Source of the DNA: Planktophila sp965267775
GTDB taxonomy: Bacteria; Actinomycetota; Actinomycetes; Nanopelagicales; Nanopelagicaceae
Assembly: GCA_965267775.1 (NCBI GenBank)
Contig: OZ254140.1
Location: 930,001-994,000 of the forward strand
Direction of reading: 5' to 3'
DNA length: 64,000 nucleotides
Both the position numbers and the translations under genes were made by a program. Numbering within the stretch: position 1 is the stretch's first letter; each line of letters starts with the position of its first letter. The notes beneath the pieces are model-generated. The model saw nothing but the letters and a program-made list of their open reading frames with translations. It ran no database searches and had not been told where the DNA came from. Below, in pieces: positions 25,923 to 34,408 of the stretch.

Positions 25923-27350
25923 TTAAGCGTTGATGTTGGTCATCACATGCTTGATGCGGGTGTAATCCTCGAAGCCGTAGCTTGAGAGGTCCTTGCCGTA
26001 GCCGCTGCGCTTATATCCACCGTGTGGCATCTCTGCCACGAGAGGGATATGGGTGTTGATCCAGACGCATCCAAAGTCGAAGGCCTTAGCCATGCGCATC
26101 GCGCGGCCATGGTCCTTGGTCCAGACAGATGATGCCAAGCCGTAATCGACGCCGTTGGCCATCGCCACCGCCTCGGATTCATCCTTGAACTTCTGAATTG
26201 TGATGACTGGGCCGAAGATCTCGGATTGGATGAGCTCATCCCCCTGACGTAGGTCGGCAATAACGGTCGGTGCGATGAAGTAGCCGGGAAGTCCTGATGG
26301 CTTTCCGCCCGCAACGACTCGAGCATGGGATGGCACGCGAGAGATAAAGCCATTAACGCGCTCAAATTGGTTGGCATTGTTGACCGGGCCAACGAGAACA
26401 TCTTGATCCGGCATACCCATAGCGATCTGGTTTGTCGCCTGGTCCGCCAGCAACTTCACCATCTCCTCATAGACGCCTTCTTGCACGAGGACGCGAGTAG
26501 CCGCGGTGCAATCTTGGCCAGCGTTGAAGAAGCCTGCAATTGCGATGCCTTCAGCTGCAGCTGCGAGATCTGCATCGTTGAAGACAACGACAGGCGCCTT
26601 TCCGCCGAGTTCGAGGTGAACGCGCTTAAGGGATTTTGATGCAGCCCCTGCCACCGCCATACCTGCAGCAACTGATCCGGTAATTGAAACCATCGCAGGA
26701 GTTGCGTGCTCAACAAGGAGGGCGCCGGTTGCGCGCTCGCCTGTTACAACATTGATAACACCAGCAGGAAGAAACTCAGACATTACTTGAGCCATAAAGA
26801 TTGTTGATGCTGGTGTTGTATCCGATGGCTTAAGAACAACAGTATTTCCCGCCGCAATTGCTGGCGCCCACTTCCAGACAGCCATCATCATTGGGTAATT
26901 CCATGGAGTTACCTGCGCGCAGACGCCTACTGGTTCGCGACGGACAAATGAAGTCATGCCGCGCATGTACTCGCCGGCAGACTTTCCTTCAAGATTACGT
27001 GCAGCGCCGGCAAAGAAGCGGATCTGATCGACCATCGGTGGAACTTCTTCAGAGGCGGTAAGTCCTGTTGGTTTTCCGCAGTTCTCGGATTCGATTGCTA
27101 CAAATTCATCGGCGCGGGCCTCGATTGCATCTGCAATCTTAAGAAGCGCACGTTGGCGCTCGGAAGGAGTTGAATCGCGCCAATCTACGAATGCGTCGCT
27201 AGCTGACTTCATCGCCGCATCGACATCGGCGGCGTTAGAGATAGGCGCCGTTGCAAATGGTTGACCTGTTGCAGGATTGATGAGGGTAGTTGTCTCGCCT
27301 GACTTTGAATCTACTGACTGGCCATTGATGAAATTCTGTAGCTTCTTCAT
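25923..27350 (-). CDS. patD: Aldehyde dehydrogenase, aminobutyraldehyde type
   Basis: 475 aa NAD(P)-dependent aldehyde dehydrogenase. TPWNYP with Asn151, Lys174 (VLKPSDTTP), the general base Glu247 (HLELGGKAP) and the nucleophile Cys281 are all present. The GQDCTAATR sequence around Cys281, instead of the common GQxCxA, is characteristic of gamma-aminobutyraldehyde dehydrogenases (PatD/YdcW/Prr), which make GABA from 4-aminobutanal in putrescine breakdown. Its place directly before potDABC supports that. A betaine-aldehyde or other omega-aminoaldehyde substrate is possible. An AAGGAAG ribosome binding site precedes the ATG. Confidence 0.85.
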   Translation of the reverse strand: MKKLQNFINGQSVDSKSGETTTLINPATGQPFATAPISNAADVDAAMKSASDAFVDWRDSTPSERQRALLKIADAIEARADEFVAIESENCGKPTGLTASEEVPPMVDQIRFFAGAARNLEGKSAGEYMRGMTSFVRREPVGVCAQVTPWNYPMMMAVWKWAPAIAAGNTVVLKPSDTTPASTIFMAQVMSEFLPAGVINVVTGERATGALLVEHATPAMVSITGSVAAGMAVAGAASKSLKRVHLELGGKAPVVVFNDADLAAAAEGIAIAGFFNAGQDCTAATRVLVQEGVYEEMVKLLADQATNQIAMGMPDQDVLVGPVNNANQFERVNGFISRVPSHARVVAGGKPSGLPGYFIAPTVIADLRQGDELIQSEIFGPVITIQKFKDESEAVAMANGVDYGLASSVWTKDHGRAMRMAKAFDFGCVWINTHIPLVAEMPHGGYKRSGYGKDLSSYGFEDYTRIKHVMTNINA

Positions 27351-27396
27351 GATCTTCCTTCGGTCGCAACGGGTAAACCTATGCGGCGGAGTCTAG

Positions 27397-28068
27397 CTAG
27401 TTGTACTTGGCAGATTCAATAGTGACGCTAGTTACCTCACCTACGAGCGCGCGCGGATAGGTGAGGATAATCCAGTACTCACCTGTCTCGTACTTGTAAT
27501 CGATATATGAATAGCCATCGTCATAACCAACATTGCGACCCCACTTATCGACGATGGTGACAGCGTCATAAGACCAATTCTCGTAAGCGGATCGAGTTGG
27601 ATTAATAGATGAGGTGTAACCGGATGAAGCCAGAGGCGTGCTGGTATCCATCAAAGTTAAGACGGTGTGGGTATCAGTTCCTGATGTTTGACCAGGACCT
27701 AAATATAAGTTGAGTGGTGTTGTGCTACCTGTCTTAAATAATTTAATCTTAAAGATTCGCCCAACGCATAGTCGTGGATCAAAGCCGTAGAGCTTGATTG
27801 TTCCGACATAAGCGTTATTTGGTTGAGCGGCGCTCTGAAGGCCAAGACCGATCCATTGATCACAAGCTTTAATTTGAAAGATACCTTGACCGAACTCTTT
27901 ACGCTGGCCACCATTGAGGGAAATATTTGCAGCAAGTGTCGTTGAGAGGGCGCCCATTGCAACGAGGAAAATTGCAAGATTGATCTTGAGGCGGGATTTA
28001 CGAGAGGAGCCTTCGGCATATCCCTCATCGAAATCTTCGGGGTCTACGGGACCATTGAAGTAACTCAT
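27397..28068 (-). CDS. Membrane-anchored protein of unknown function
   Basis: 223 aa, not recognised. A short acidic cytoplasmic part (MSYFNGPVDPEDFDEGYAEG) and a basic stretch precede one hydrophobic helix at about 29-47 (INLAIFLVAMGALSTTLAA); the rest is probably outside. The extracellular part is rich in Gly, Thr, Ser and Tyr, has two cysteines (in IKACDQWIG and RLCVGRIF) that could pair, and ends in beta-rich sequence (YWIILTYPRALVGEVTSVTIE). It follows the three giant secreted proteins on the same strand, 40 bp after the last one. A role in holding or processing them is only a guess from position. Confidence 0.75.
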   Translation of the reverse strand: MSYFNGPVDPEDFDEGYAEGSSRKSRLKINLAIFLVAMGALSTTLAANISLNGGQRKEFGQGIFQIKACDQWIGLGLQSAAQPNNAYVGTIKLYGFDPRLCVGRIFKIKLFKTGSTTPLNLYLGPGQTSGTDTHTVLTLMDTSTPLASSGYTSSINPTRSAYENWSYDAVTIVDKWGRNVGYDDGYSYIDYKYETGEYWIILTYPRALVGEVTSVTIESAKYN

Positions 28069-28098
28069 GTCCCCACCCTTCTCGTCGCGATCACCCGA

Positions 28099-28126
28099 AT
28101 CATACTTGTCATGGGGTAATGGTCAG
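28099..28126 (-). promoter_or_regulatory. Possible promoter for the 223-aa membrane protein gene
   Basis: Minus-strand CTGACC (28126-28121) and TATGAT (28104-28099) are 16 bp apart. They overlap the end of the preceding giant gene and lie about 30 bases before the ATG at 28068, which has a GAAGGGTGGGG ribosome binding site. Confidence 0.35.
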
Positions 28127-31100
28127 GCTATCAACCGAGACTGCCTCACCCGCAGCGGTGATAACTGCAATTCGCCCTGAAGTAGCCCCGGAATTGGCAA
28201 TATCTAAAACTGGAATATCTATAGATGTGCCACTGCCAGAGGTGGTGATGATTACCTTATTGCGCCAGAACTTCACCGAGATTGAACCAGTAAAGCCGGT
28301 TCCAGTTATCGTGAAGGTGCCGCCTGCGCCCTTAGAGAGAGTCAAAGTCGAAAGCCCAGTAATTGATGGTGGAAGAACGGTAGAAGTCTCTACCGATGTA
28401 ATTCCATTAAGCCCAATTGTTGAACCACTTCCCACCTGGTTGGTTGGTTGGCTATTAACAAATGCCATGAAATAGAGCTGAGCGGTCTCTGTCTCGGCGA
28501 AGTAATTCTGATCGCCTGCCTTCACAACCCGAACCTCGCAGAATCCTTGCTTCTGCTCGGTCGCACTCAACATTCGGTTGCTAATTGCGCAGCCAGTCAG
28601 AGAAGAGACTCCAGTAAGTGTTTCGGTAACAGCACCGGTGCCATCTCCGCCTTGAAGGGAGATGACAAATGATGTTCCGACGGTTCCGCCATACTTAAAG
28701 ATGTTAAGCGGACGCTGATTAATCTTTCTTACAACAGCGGTCTTAGTTTCATAGATAACGCCCTCGTAATTGGAGAGCAAGCCAATTGTAAAGACTGGCT
28801 CTGCTCCCCTGACGGTGTACGTATCGGCATTGGTCGGGACAACGGTTGATTCTGTGTAAAGAGATGATGAGAAGCGCACCGAACTGGTTGCGGTATCAGA
28901 TGACTTCAAGCCCTTGATAGTGGTTCTTGGATAAACAGTTATTGGACTACCGTTGTACGAGACAGAGGTCGCTGTATCCATAGAGACGGTGAGTGAATCA
29001 GCCTTGGTGACAGTCATTTTGATCGGCAAGTACGACGATTGGCCGAAGTTATCTGTAACGGTAACTGTGTCGTAATAGCTTCCAGCCGAAAGAAAATCTT
29101 GAATTGATAGGTCAACGCGGCCGAGGACTGTTGACGTATCCCATGCGACCCCTGAGCGATTTCCAACTGCAAATGAGACAGTCTTTGATTCTCCACCCGA
29201 CGTTGCGGTGAATGAATCTAACGTTGAGGTTCCATATTTCTGCGATGGTTTGAGTTGTGAAATATTTGAAGAAACGAAGCGGTTCTTCGTGGCGTTGTAA
29301 TTTTGAGTGACCATAGCTTGAGTGAAAGGCGCGCTGTATAAGCGGATGAATCCAATATCCATGGCAGATGTAGGTGCAGTGGTGGTATAAAACCACTTAT
29401 TTATGAAAACCCTATCGGTCGAGGCTGTTGGCGGATTTAGTCCGGCATCCTGAGCGCTATCTCGAAGGGTTGCAACAGAGCCATCCATATAGAGCTCCAT
29501 CTTTGTGCCGGCCGTTGTTGAGTCAAAGGTGCCGACTAGGTGGGTCCAGGTTCCCAGAGTTAAGGTCTGTGATGTTCGCTTATAAGTCCATGATCCATTA
29601 TAGAAACCGGTGAATACAGTTCGAGTTGTATCAATACACATAAAGTAGGCAACATTTGTTGGCGTCTGTTCACTACCGAAAACACACACTTGACCACTGC
29701 TTATCGATTGAAGGTTGATGTAGGCCTCGATGGTAAAACTTGGCAAAGTTGAGAATCCAGTTGCACTGATATGTTGCGAGGTACTTAATTTCAGTATTCC
29801 GGAGTAGTCATCACTAAAGGTGGAGCCGCCATTGATGGTGACTTGCTTCTTAGTGCCACTAATGTCGCTAATTGTTCCGGTGACTCTTGAATAGCTTGCG
29901 GTATAGGCCATATCAATATTGAAAACTAGATCATTTTCAATGATCTCTGAACTATTTACAAGATTTGGCGGTGCTGAGATCGAGAGCGCGATTGGAATCG
30001 AAACGCTTGCCGATACCGAGTCGGTAACAGTTAACGTTAAGGCATATGAACCAACTGATGCTGTATCTGAAATTTTCAGCAGTGCTGTACCAACGGTAGA
30101 TGTATCCAAGGTGACGCCCGGCAAGGTCGGAGAAATGGTGTATCGATATCCAGGCGTGCCCGCGGAAATTGTGAAAGTTTCGTTGCGAGCCACATTGATC
30201 TGCTTTTTAACCGAGGTAACGCCGGTCATCTGTAGGGTTCGATTGATGACCGCAAAAGCGGTCGAAGAGTCGGTAATAAAGAGCCCTGCTGTATCTGAAT
30301 CTGTAACGGTCAGTCGATAGAGATAGCCAGATCCTGAAGTTGAGGTATCCGTTGGCAGCCAGCTAAATGCAGCGTTTGCAGCGCCAGTTCCAGATTTTAC
30401 AACTGTGTAAACGCCATTTGCCGTCGGTGTAGTTGACTCCCATTTAAATGTTCTAGTCAGCTCAGCAGTCGCGCTATCAACAGCAACATTCGTTGTGAAG
30501 GTCTCTGTCATTCCGACGTTGAGGTATGCATTGGAGGGTTTCGTATAAGACGGTTTTGCCGCTGTGATGTAGCGAAGGATTACAACGCCGGATCCACCAT
30601 TTCCTGCAAAGACATGCGCACCGCTCGCACCACCGCCGCCACCACGATTGGCAGCAGCATCTTGACCTATATTCGAGTTTCCGCTGCCTCCACCTGCGCC
30701 TGCGCCAGACCCACCGGCACCTCCTGCAGATGAATAACCACCACCGCCGCCACCGCTTGAGTAGATGACGTTTGACCCAGTAATCGTGGAAGCAATTCCT
30801 GTACCACCGGCACTTCCTGGAACGCCCGAAGATGGCGCGCCATTACCACCTGCACCTGAATTTCCAGAAGCGGTGACTACCGAAGCTCCTCCCGCAGTAG
30901 AAACAGCATAAACAGTTCCTTTATTTCCACCCGAGACAACAGTGCTACCAAATTGCGAGGATTGACCATCCTGAGGCTGGACAGTTGGCACTTGTCCAAC
31001 ATCTGTGGCAAGAGCGCCCACACCACCAACTCCTACCTTGACTGTGACTATCCCTGAAACATTTGTATTTGGCAAAGAAAGGAAACCACCACCTCCGCCA

Positions 31101-34100
31101 CCTCCGCCTGAATTCCAACCACCGCCACCGCCACCGCCGACAACGATTGCCGATGCTGTCGAGATGTTCGAGGGGATAGTCCATCCACCAGCTTGAGTGA
31201 TGTATGTGCGCGGGAACTTAATCGTTGTATATGCCGAGCTCGTTGTAGTTGTTTTTACATCCACGTAAGTAGCAGAACCCACGGTAATGAGATCTGCTCT
31301 CGGACCTCCACCATAACCAAGATTAGAAATATTCTCTGTCTTAGATCCAACAGATTTATTGAAATCGTAATAGAACTGAAGCGAAGGATTTGATGCATCG
31401 CCTGAATGCATATCCTGCATAATTTCTGAGGTAGTTCTTGCCACTTTCCACAGTTTGACCTCGTCTAACTGACCACGGAAACGATCATAACTACCTAACG
31501 CTGCTCCGACATAAATCCACTGATCGTCATTTTGCCGAAGGATATCTGCTGAATTAAAAGTTACATTTGCCGTCGAAACCAGGTAAGGACTTCCAGCTTT
31601 TACGTATGCAAGCTGCCCATCAAGATAAATCTCGACAGCGCCATTACTATTTGCTACCCCACGCTTTACAAGCGCTATATGGTGCCATTCGTTGATCGGA
31701 ATCTTTAAGCTTGTGTCATTCCATTGCCAGCCGGTGGAAGTACCATACATAATAAATCCAAATTTGCCATCATAGATTGTGGCGCGGACTGCATATTCCT
31801 TTGAAAAAATCGTGCACCTTACGCCGCCACCTGCTCCACATTCAGATGATGGATTTATCCATGCTTCGATCGTGAAGGTGTCATTAATGGTATTTCCATA
31901 ATTTAACTGAGTATAGAAATATTGATTTCCATCGAGACTCAGCGCGGTATCGGTCTCGCCCGAGGAGCTAGCCGGGTCAAGCGTTAAACCATATACTCGA
32001 GTCAGATATCGCTCCATGGCGCGAGTTTCGCCATTTGAAAGTTGTCGATTAAAAACGATGACGTCAGCGACTTGCCAATCAGAATTATCGTTATAAGGAG
32101 AATTGTTAATTCCAAATCCTGATGACGTTGATGCGTAGTTGACCCAATATTGGCCATTAGGCGTTGCGTCGTAGTTGTATGTAACATCTTTGCCATTTGC
32201 TCGATAATTTTTTAACTGGTCAGAGGACAACAACCATTTATTCGAATCGCTAATAACGCCAGATTCAGGTGTCATCCACCAGTTGTGATGAGAAACTCCA
32301 GTTGCGCCGTTGAAGAACCCACTTAGCCAATTTACCGATGAGGCAGTAATCAACCGACCCTTGGTTCCATTGTTATAGCGAGCTACGTGAAATAAGGTGT
32401 AATTGGTTGGCAGATCCGCTAACGTAATTCGATCGGTAGTTGCGCCTTGAAGTGTCTTAAAGGTTTTACTGTTTCCATTTGTAGCTGGCGCGTCAACAAT
32501 TTGAGCGGTAGACCCGCTCAAAACGCGAGTTGAGTCATTTGATCCAGAAGAATCCATCCAACCTCTTCGAGTTGAATCTAAATATTGAAAATCAGTGGCC
32601 GACCATCTCTGCTGCAGGGCGCTTGTAAGTGAAACAGGGAATGAATCTTCAGCGCTCGTTGCATAGCGAATAAGAATGACACCTGATCCGCCCTTACCCC
32701 CGATAGTTCGAAGTGCATCGCCTGCACCGCCTCCTCCACCACCACCGCCTGTTCCAGGAGTTCCGTTGCCACCATTACTGTTCTTGGTAGTTGTGTCGTA
32801 GCTACAACCAGATCCGCCGCCATTCAACCCCGCGGCTCCTGCTACCGAGACATTGTGACCGGTACCGAAGTAGCAACCACCACCGCCGCCACCGGCATAT
32901 GTATTTTGAGAACCGTAGAAGTAATTTGAGACTCCCGGTTTTCCAGCTCCACCGACGGTATTTGAATTTGGTGTAGCGGTGCCGCCAATTCCGCCATCAA
33001 ATGAACCAGCTTGAACAGTTTGGTTTCCAGTGACAGTGGCACTTGGACCGTTATCTGATTTCGTACCACCTAATGCGTAAAAAACCGACCCAGTAGATGT
33101 GACTACTGTTGTGGAATCCCCTCGGGATGTACTACCGACAATTCCCCAACCGCCGCCGGCGCCACCGTAACCAACCTTGAGTCGCATAGTTGAACTAGGG
33201 CTTACTGCAATTGCCGTTCGAGAGAGTGTTGCGCCACCTCCTCCGCCTGGACCTGCATCTCCTGCGCCACCACCGCCACCACCGACAAGGAAGAGATCAA
33301 GAACGCTGACTGTTGAAGGAACAGTCCATGTGCACTCTGCAGTAGTTGTTACCTTGATAATTGTGTAGATATCTGAGGTCTGTTGATCGGTTGTGCATGA
33401 AGTTGTTGCAGAGTAGATGAAATCGTAGGTGCCTTCGCCGGCGCCATTGGCTGCGACATATCCCTGGCTAGGCGATGACGCTGTGTTGCCCAGGAAATTT
33501 CCACCAGCAGATCCAGAGAACGCGCGACATTCACCGGTGCCACCTGGTCGATCGACTGTGCCTGCAGCTCCGCCATACCAACCGCCACCGCCACCGCCAG
33601 AACCGCCACCATCGGTATTGCCGCAATCACCACCGTATAACCCATTTGCACCAGCAGGGTTGCTTCCATTTGCAACGTGTGTGCCATTCCATGGTTGTGC
33701 GCCAGGTCCGCTTCCGCCACCGCCGCCGCCGCCACCGCCTGCTACAAGTGCAACATTGTCATTAATTGCAATAATTGTTGCGGCGCCGCCACCGCCACCG
33801 CTTCCTGATGTTCCGCCGCTACCCGCATTTCCACCGGTTCCACCATTTGCAATTAAAGCTGCAGATGCAACTGAATTAAATCTCAAGGTAGGAGTAAGCG
33901 TTCCTCCGCTTATAAATACAGATGTACTGCCAGCTGATCCGCCGCCGGAATTTGCAGCGCTGTTTGCTCCGCCGCCTCCAGCACCACCTGGATAAATTGC
34001 AATTCGATCACCCGGCGTTACCGCGAAAGTACCGGTAACAGATCCAACGTTGGTTGATGCCAATCCCGCTGATGCATCATTTCCACCTTTACCGCCAGCG

Positions 34101-34327
34101 GCGCCTCGCGCAGTGAGCGTTACCGAAAAGACTCCAGCCGGCACCACAACACTGAAGCCAGTTGTATTGCTGGCATAGGCAACCGAGACAGGAGCGGCAT
34201 CTGCTCTTTCGCTCTGAGTAACAGGAGAGAGAATCGGTGCAGCAACGCTTTGAATCAGTGTGAGCAGCAGAACTGTGACGAGTGATCGCGCTACGCGACG
34301 AGGATTAAGCGCGTGAGAAAACTGCAC
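28109..34327 (-). CDS. Giant secreted glycine-rich LamG/Ig/MBG/IPT repeat protein (paralogue 1)
   Basis: 2072 aa from GTG 34327, with AAGGGG six bases before it. A signal peptide ends near residue 44 (RADA). Rough order: glycine-rich block (75-320), a second (333-556) closing with GGSGVILIRYATS, two concanavalin/LamG-like domains (566-779 and 792-1000), a third glycine-rich block (1043-1256), Ig-like domains (1260-1456), another LamG-like domain (1463-1680), an Ig-like domain (1690-1776), an MBG-like domain (1777-1880), a conserved Cys-containing module (1880-1960) and a final IPT/TIG-like domain (1977-2072) ending SLTITP. No LPXTG motif, lipobox or C-terminal membrane helix is seen. Two tandem paralogues lie upstream. 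Likely a cell-surface or matrix protein; adhesion or glycan binding is inferred from LamG. Confidence 0.88.
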   Translation of the reverse strand: MQFSHALNPRRVARSLVTVLLLTLIQSVAAPILSPVTQSERADAAPVSVAYASNTTGFSVVVPAGVFSVTLTARGAAGGKGGNDASAGLASTNVGSVTGTFAVTPGDRIAIYPGGAGGGGANSAANSGGGSAGSTSVFISGGTLTPTLRFNSVASAALIANGGTGGNAGSGGTSGSGGGGGAATIIAINDNVALVAGGGGGGGGGSGPGAQPWNGTHVANGSNPAGANGLYGGDCGNTDGGGSGGGGGGWYGGAAGTVDRPGGTGECRAFSGSAGGNFLGNTASSPSQGYVAANGAGEGTYDFIYSATTSCTTDQQTSDIYTIIKVTTTAECTWTVPSTVSVLDLFLVGGGGGGAGDAGPGGGGGATLSRTAIAVSPSSTMRLKVGYGGAGGGWGIVGSTSRGDSTTVVTSTGSVFYALGGTKSDNGPSATVTGNQTVQAGSFDGGIGGTATPNSNTVGGAGKPGVSNYFYGSQNTYAGGGGGGCYFGTGHNVSVAGAAGLNGGGSGCSYDTTTKNSNGGNGTPGTGGGGGGGGAGDALRTIGGKGGSGVILIRYATSAEDSFPVSLTSALQQRWSATDFQYLDSTRRGWMDSSGSNDSTRVLSGSTAQIVDAPATNGNSKTFKTLQGATTDRITLADLPTNYTLFHVARYNNGTKGRLITASSVNWLSGFFNGATGVSHHNWWMTPESGVISDSNKWLLSSDQLKNYRANGKDVTYNYDATPNGQYWVNYASTSSGFGINNSPYNDNSDWQVADVIVFNRQLSNGETRAMERYLTRVYGLTLDPASSSGETDTALSLDGNQYFYTQLNYGNTINDTFTIEAWINPSSECGAGGGVRCTIFSKEYAVRATIYDGKFGFIMYGTSTGWQWNDTSLKIPINEWHHIALVKRGVANSNGAVEIYLDGQLAYVKAGSPYLVSTANVTFNSADILRQNDDQWIYVGAALGSYDRFRGQLDEVKLWKVARTTSEIMQDMHSGDASNPSLQFYYDFNKSVGSKTENISNLGYGGGPRADLITVGSATYVDVKTTTTSSAYTTIKFPRTYITQAGGWTIPSNISTASAIVVGGGGGGGWNSGGGGGGGGFLSLPNTNVSGIVTVKVGVGGVGALATDVGQVPTVQPQDGQSSQFGSTVVSGGNKGTVYAVSTAGGASVVTASGNSGAGGNGAPSSGVPGSAGGTGIASTITGSNVIYSSGGGGGGYSSAGGAGGSGAGAGGGSGNSNIGQDAAANRGGGGGASGAHVFAGNGGSGVVILRYITAAKPSYTKPSNAYLNVGMTETFTTNVAVDSATAELTRTFKWESTTPTANGVYTVVKSGTGAANAAFSWLPTDTSTSGSGYLYRLTVTDSDTAGLFITDSSTAFAVINRTLQMTGVTSVKKQINVARNETFTISAGTPGYRYTISPTLPGVTLDTSTVGTALLKISDTASVGSYALTLTVTDSVSASVSIPIALSISAPPNLVNSSEIIENDLVFNIDMAYTASYSRVTGTISDISGTKKQVTINGGSTFSDDYSGILKLSTSQHISATGFSTLPSFTIEAYINLQSISSGQVCVFGSEQTPTNVAYFMCIDTTRTVFTGFYNGSWTYKRTSQTLTLGTWTHLVGTFDSTTAGTKMELYMDGSVATLRDSAQDAGLNPPTASTDRVFINKWFYTTTAPTSAMDIGFIRLYSAPFTQAMVTQNYNATKNRFVSSNISQLKPSQKYGTSTLDSFTATSGGESKTVSFAVGNRSGVAWDTSTVLGRVDLSIQDFLSAGSYYDTVTVTDNFGQSSYLPIKMTVTKADSLTVSMDTATSVSYNGSPITVYPRTTIKGLKSSDTATSSVRFSSSLYTESTVVPTNADTYTVRGAEPVFTIGLLSNYEGVIYETKTAVVRKINQRPLNIFKYGGTVGTSFVISLQGGDGTGAVTETLTGVSSLTGCAISNRMLSATEQKQGFCEVRVVKAGDQNYFAETETAQLYFMAFVNSQPTNQVGSGSTIGLNGITSVETSTVLPPSITGLSTLTLSKGAGGTFTITGTGFTGSISVKFWRNKVIITTSGSGTSIDIPVLDIANSGATSGRIAVITAAGEAVSVDSLTITP
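28112..28730 (-). repeat. Conserved C-terminal module, copy 1
   Basis: Encodes the last 205 or so residues of paralogue 1. Landmarks shared with the other copies are PLNIFxYGG, EQKQGFCEVRVVKAGD, AQLYFMAF, PSITGLS, TITGTGF and VKFWRNK, ending SLTITP. The segment comprises an MBG end, a two-cysteine unit and an IPT/TIG-like domain. Confidence 0.85.
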
Positions 34328-34361
34328 TTCAATCCCCTTCCCTGACTCTAGCTAGACGGCG

Positions 34362-34390
34362 ATTCTAGGCGAAGAGCTAGGGTGAGCCAA
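34362..34390 (-). promoter_or_regulatory. Probable promoter of giant paralogue 1 (TTGGCT-17-TAGAAT)
   Basis: Minus-strand TTGGCT (34390-34385) and TAGAAT (34367-34362) are 17 bp apart in the 81-bp gap after paralogue 2. The predicted leader is about 28 nt and includes a ribosome binding site before the GTG start. Confidence 0.6.
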
Positions 34391-34408
34391 GCCAGCAAAT
34401 GGCCGGGC

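Noticed and set aside
33429..33995. 188-codon plus-strand proline-rich open frame
   Set aside because: Antisense of the GGN-rich glycine block of giant paralogue 1; the Pro runs mirror glycine codons.
33360..34100. Repeated CCACCGCCGCC-type DNA that could be mistaken for a satellite or CRISPR
   Set aside because: It is the codon pattern of glycine runs within an intact reading frame; there are no regular repeats with spacers.
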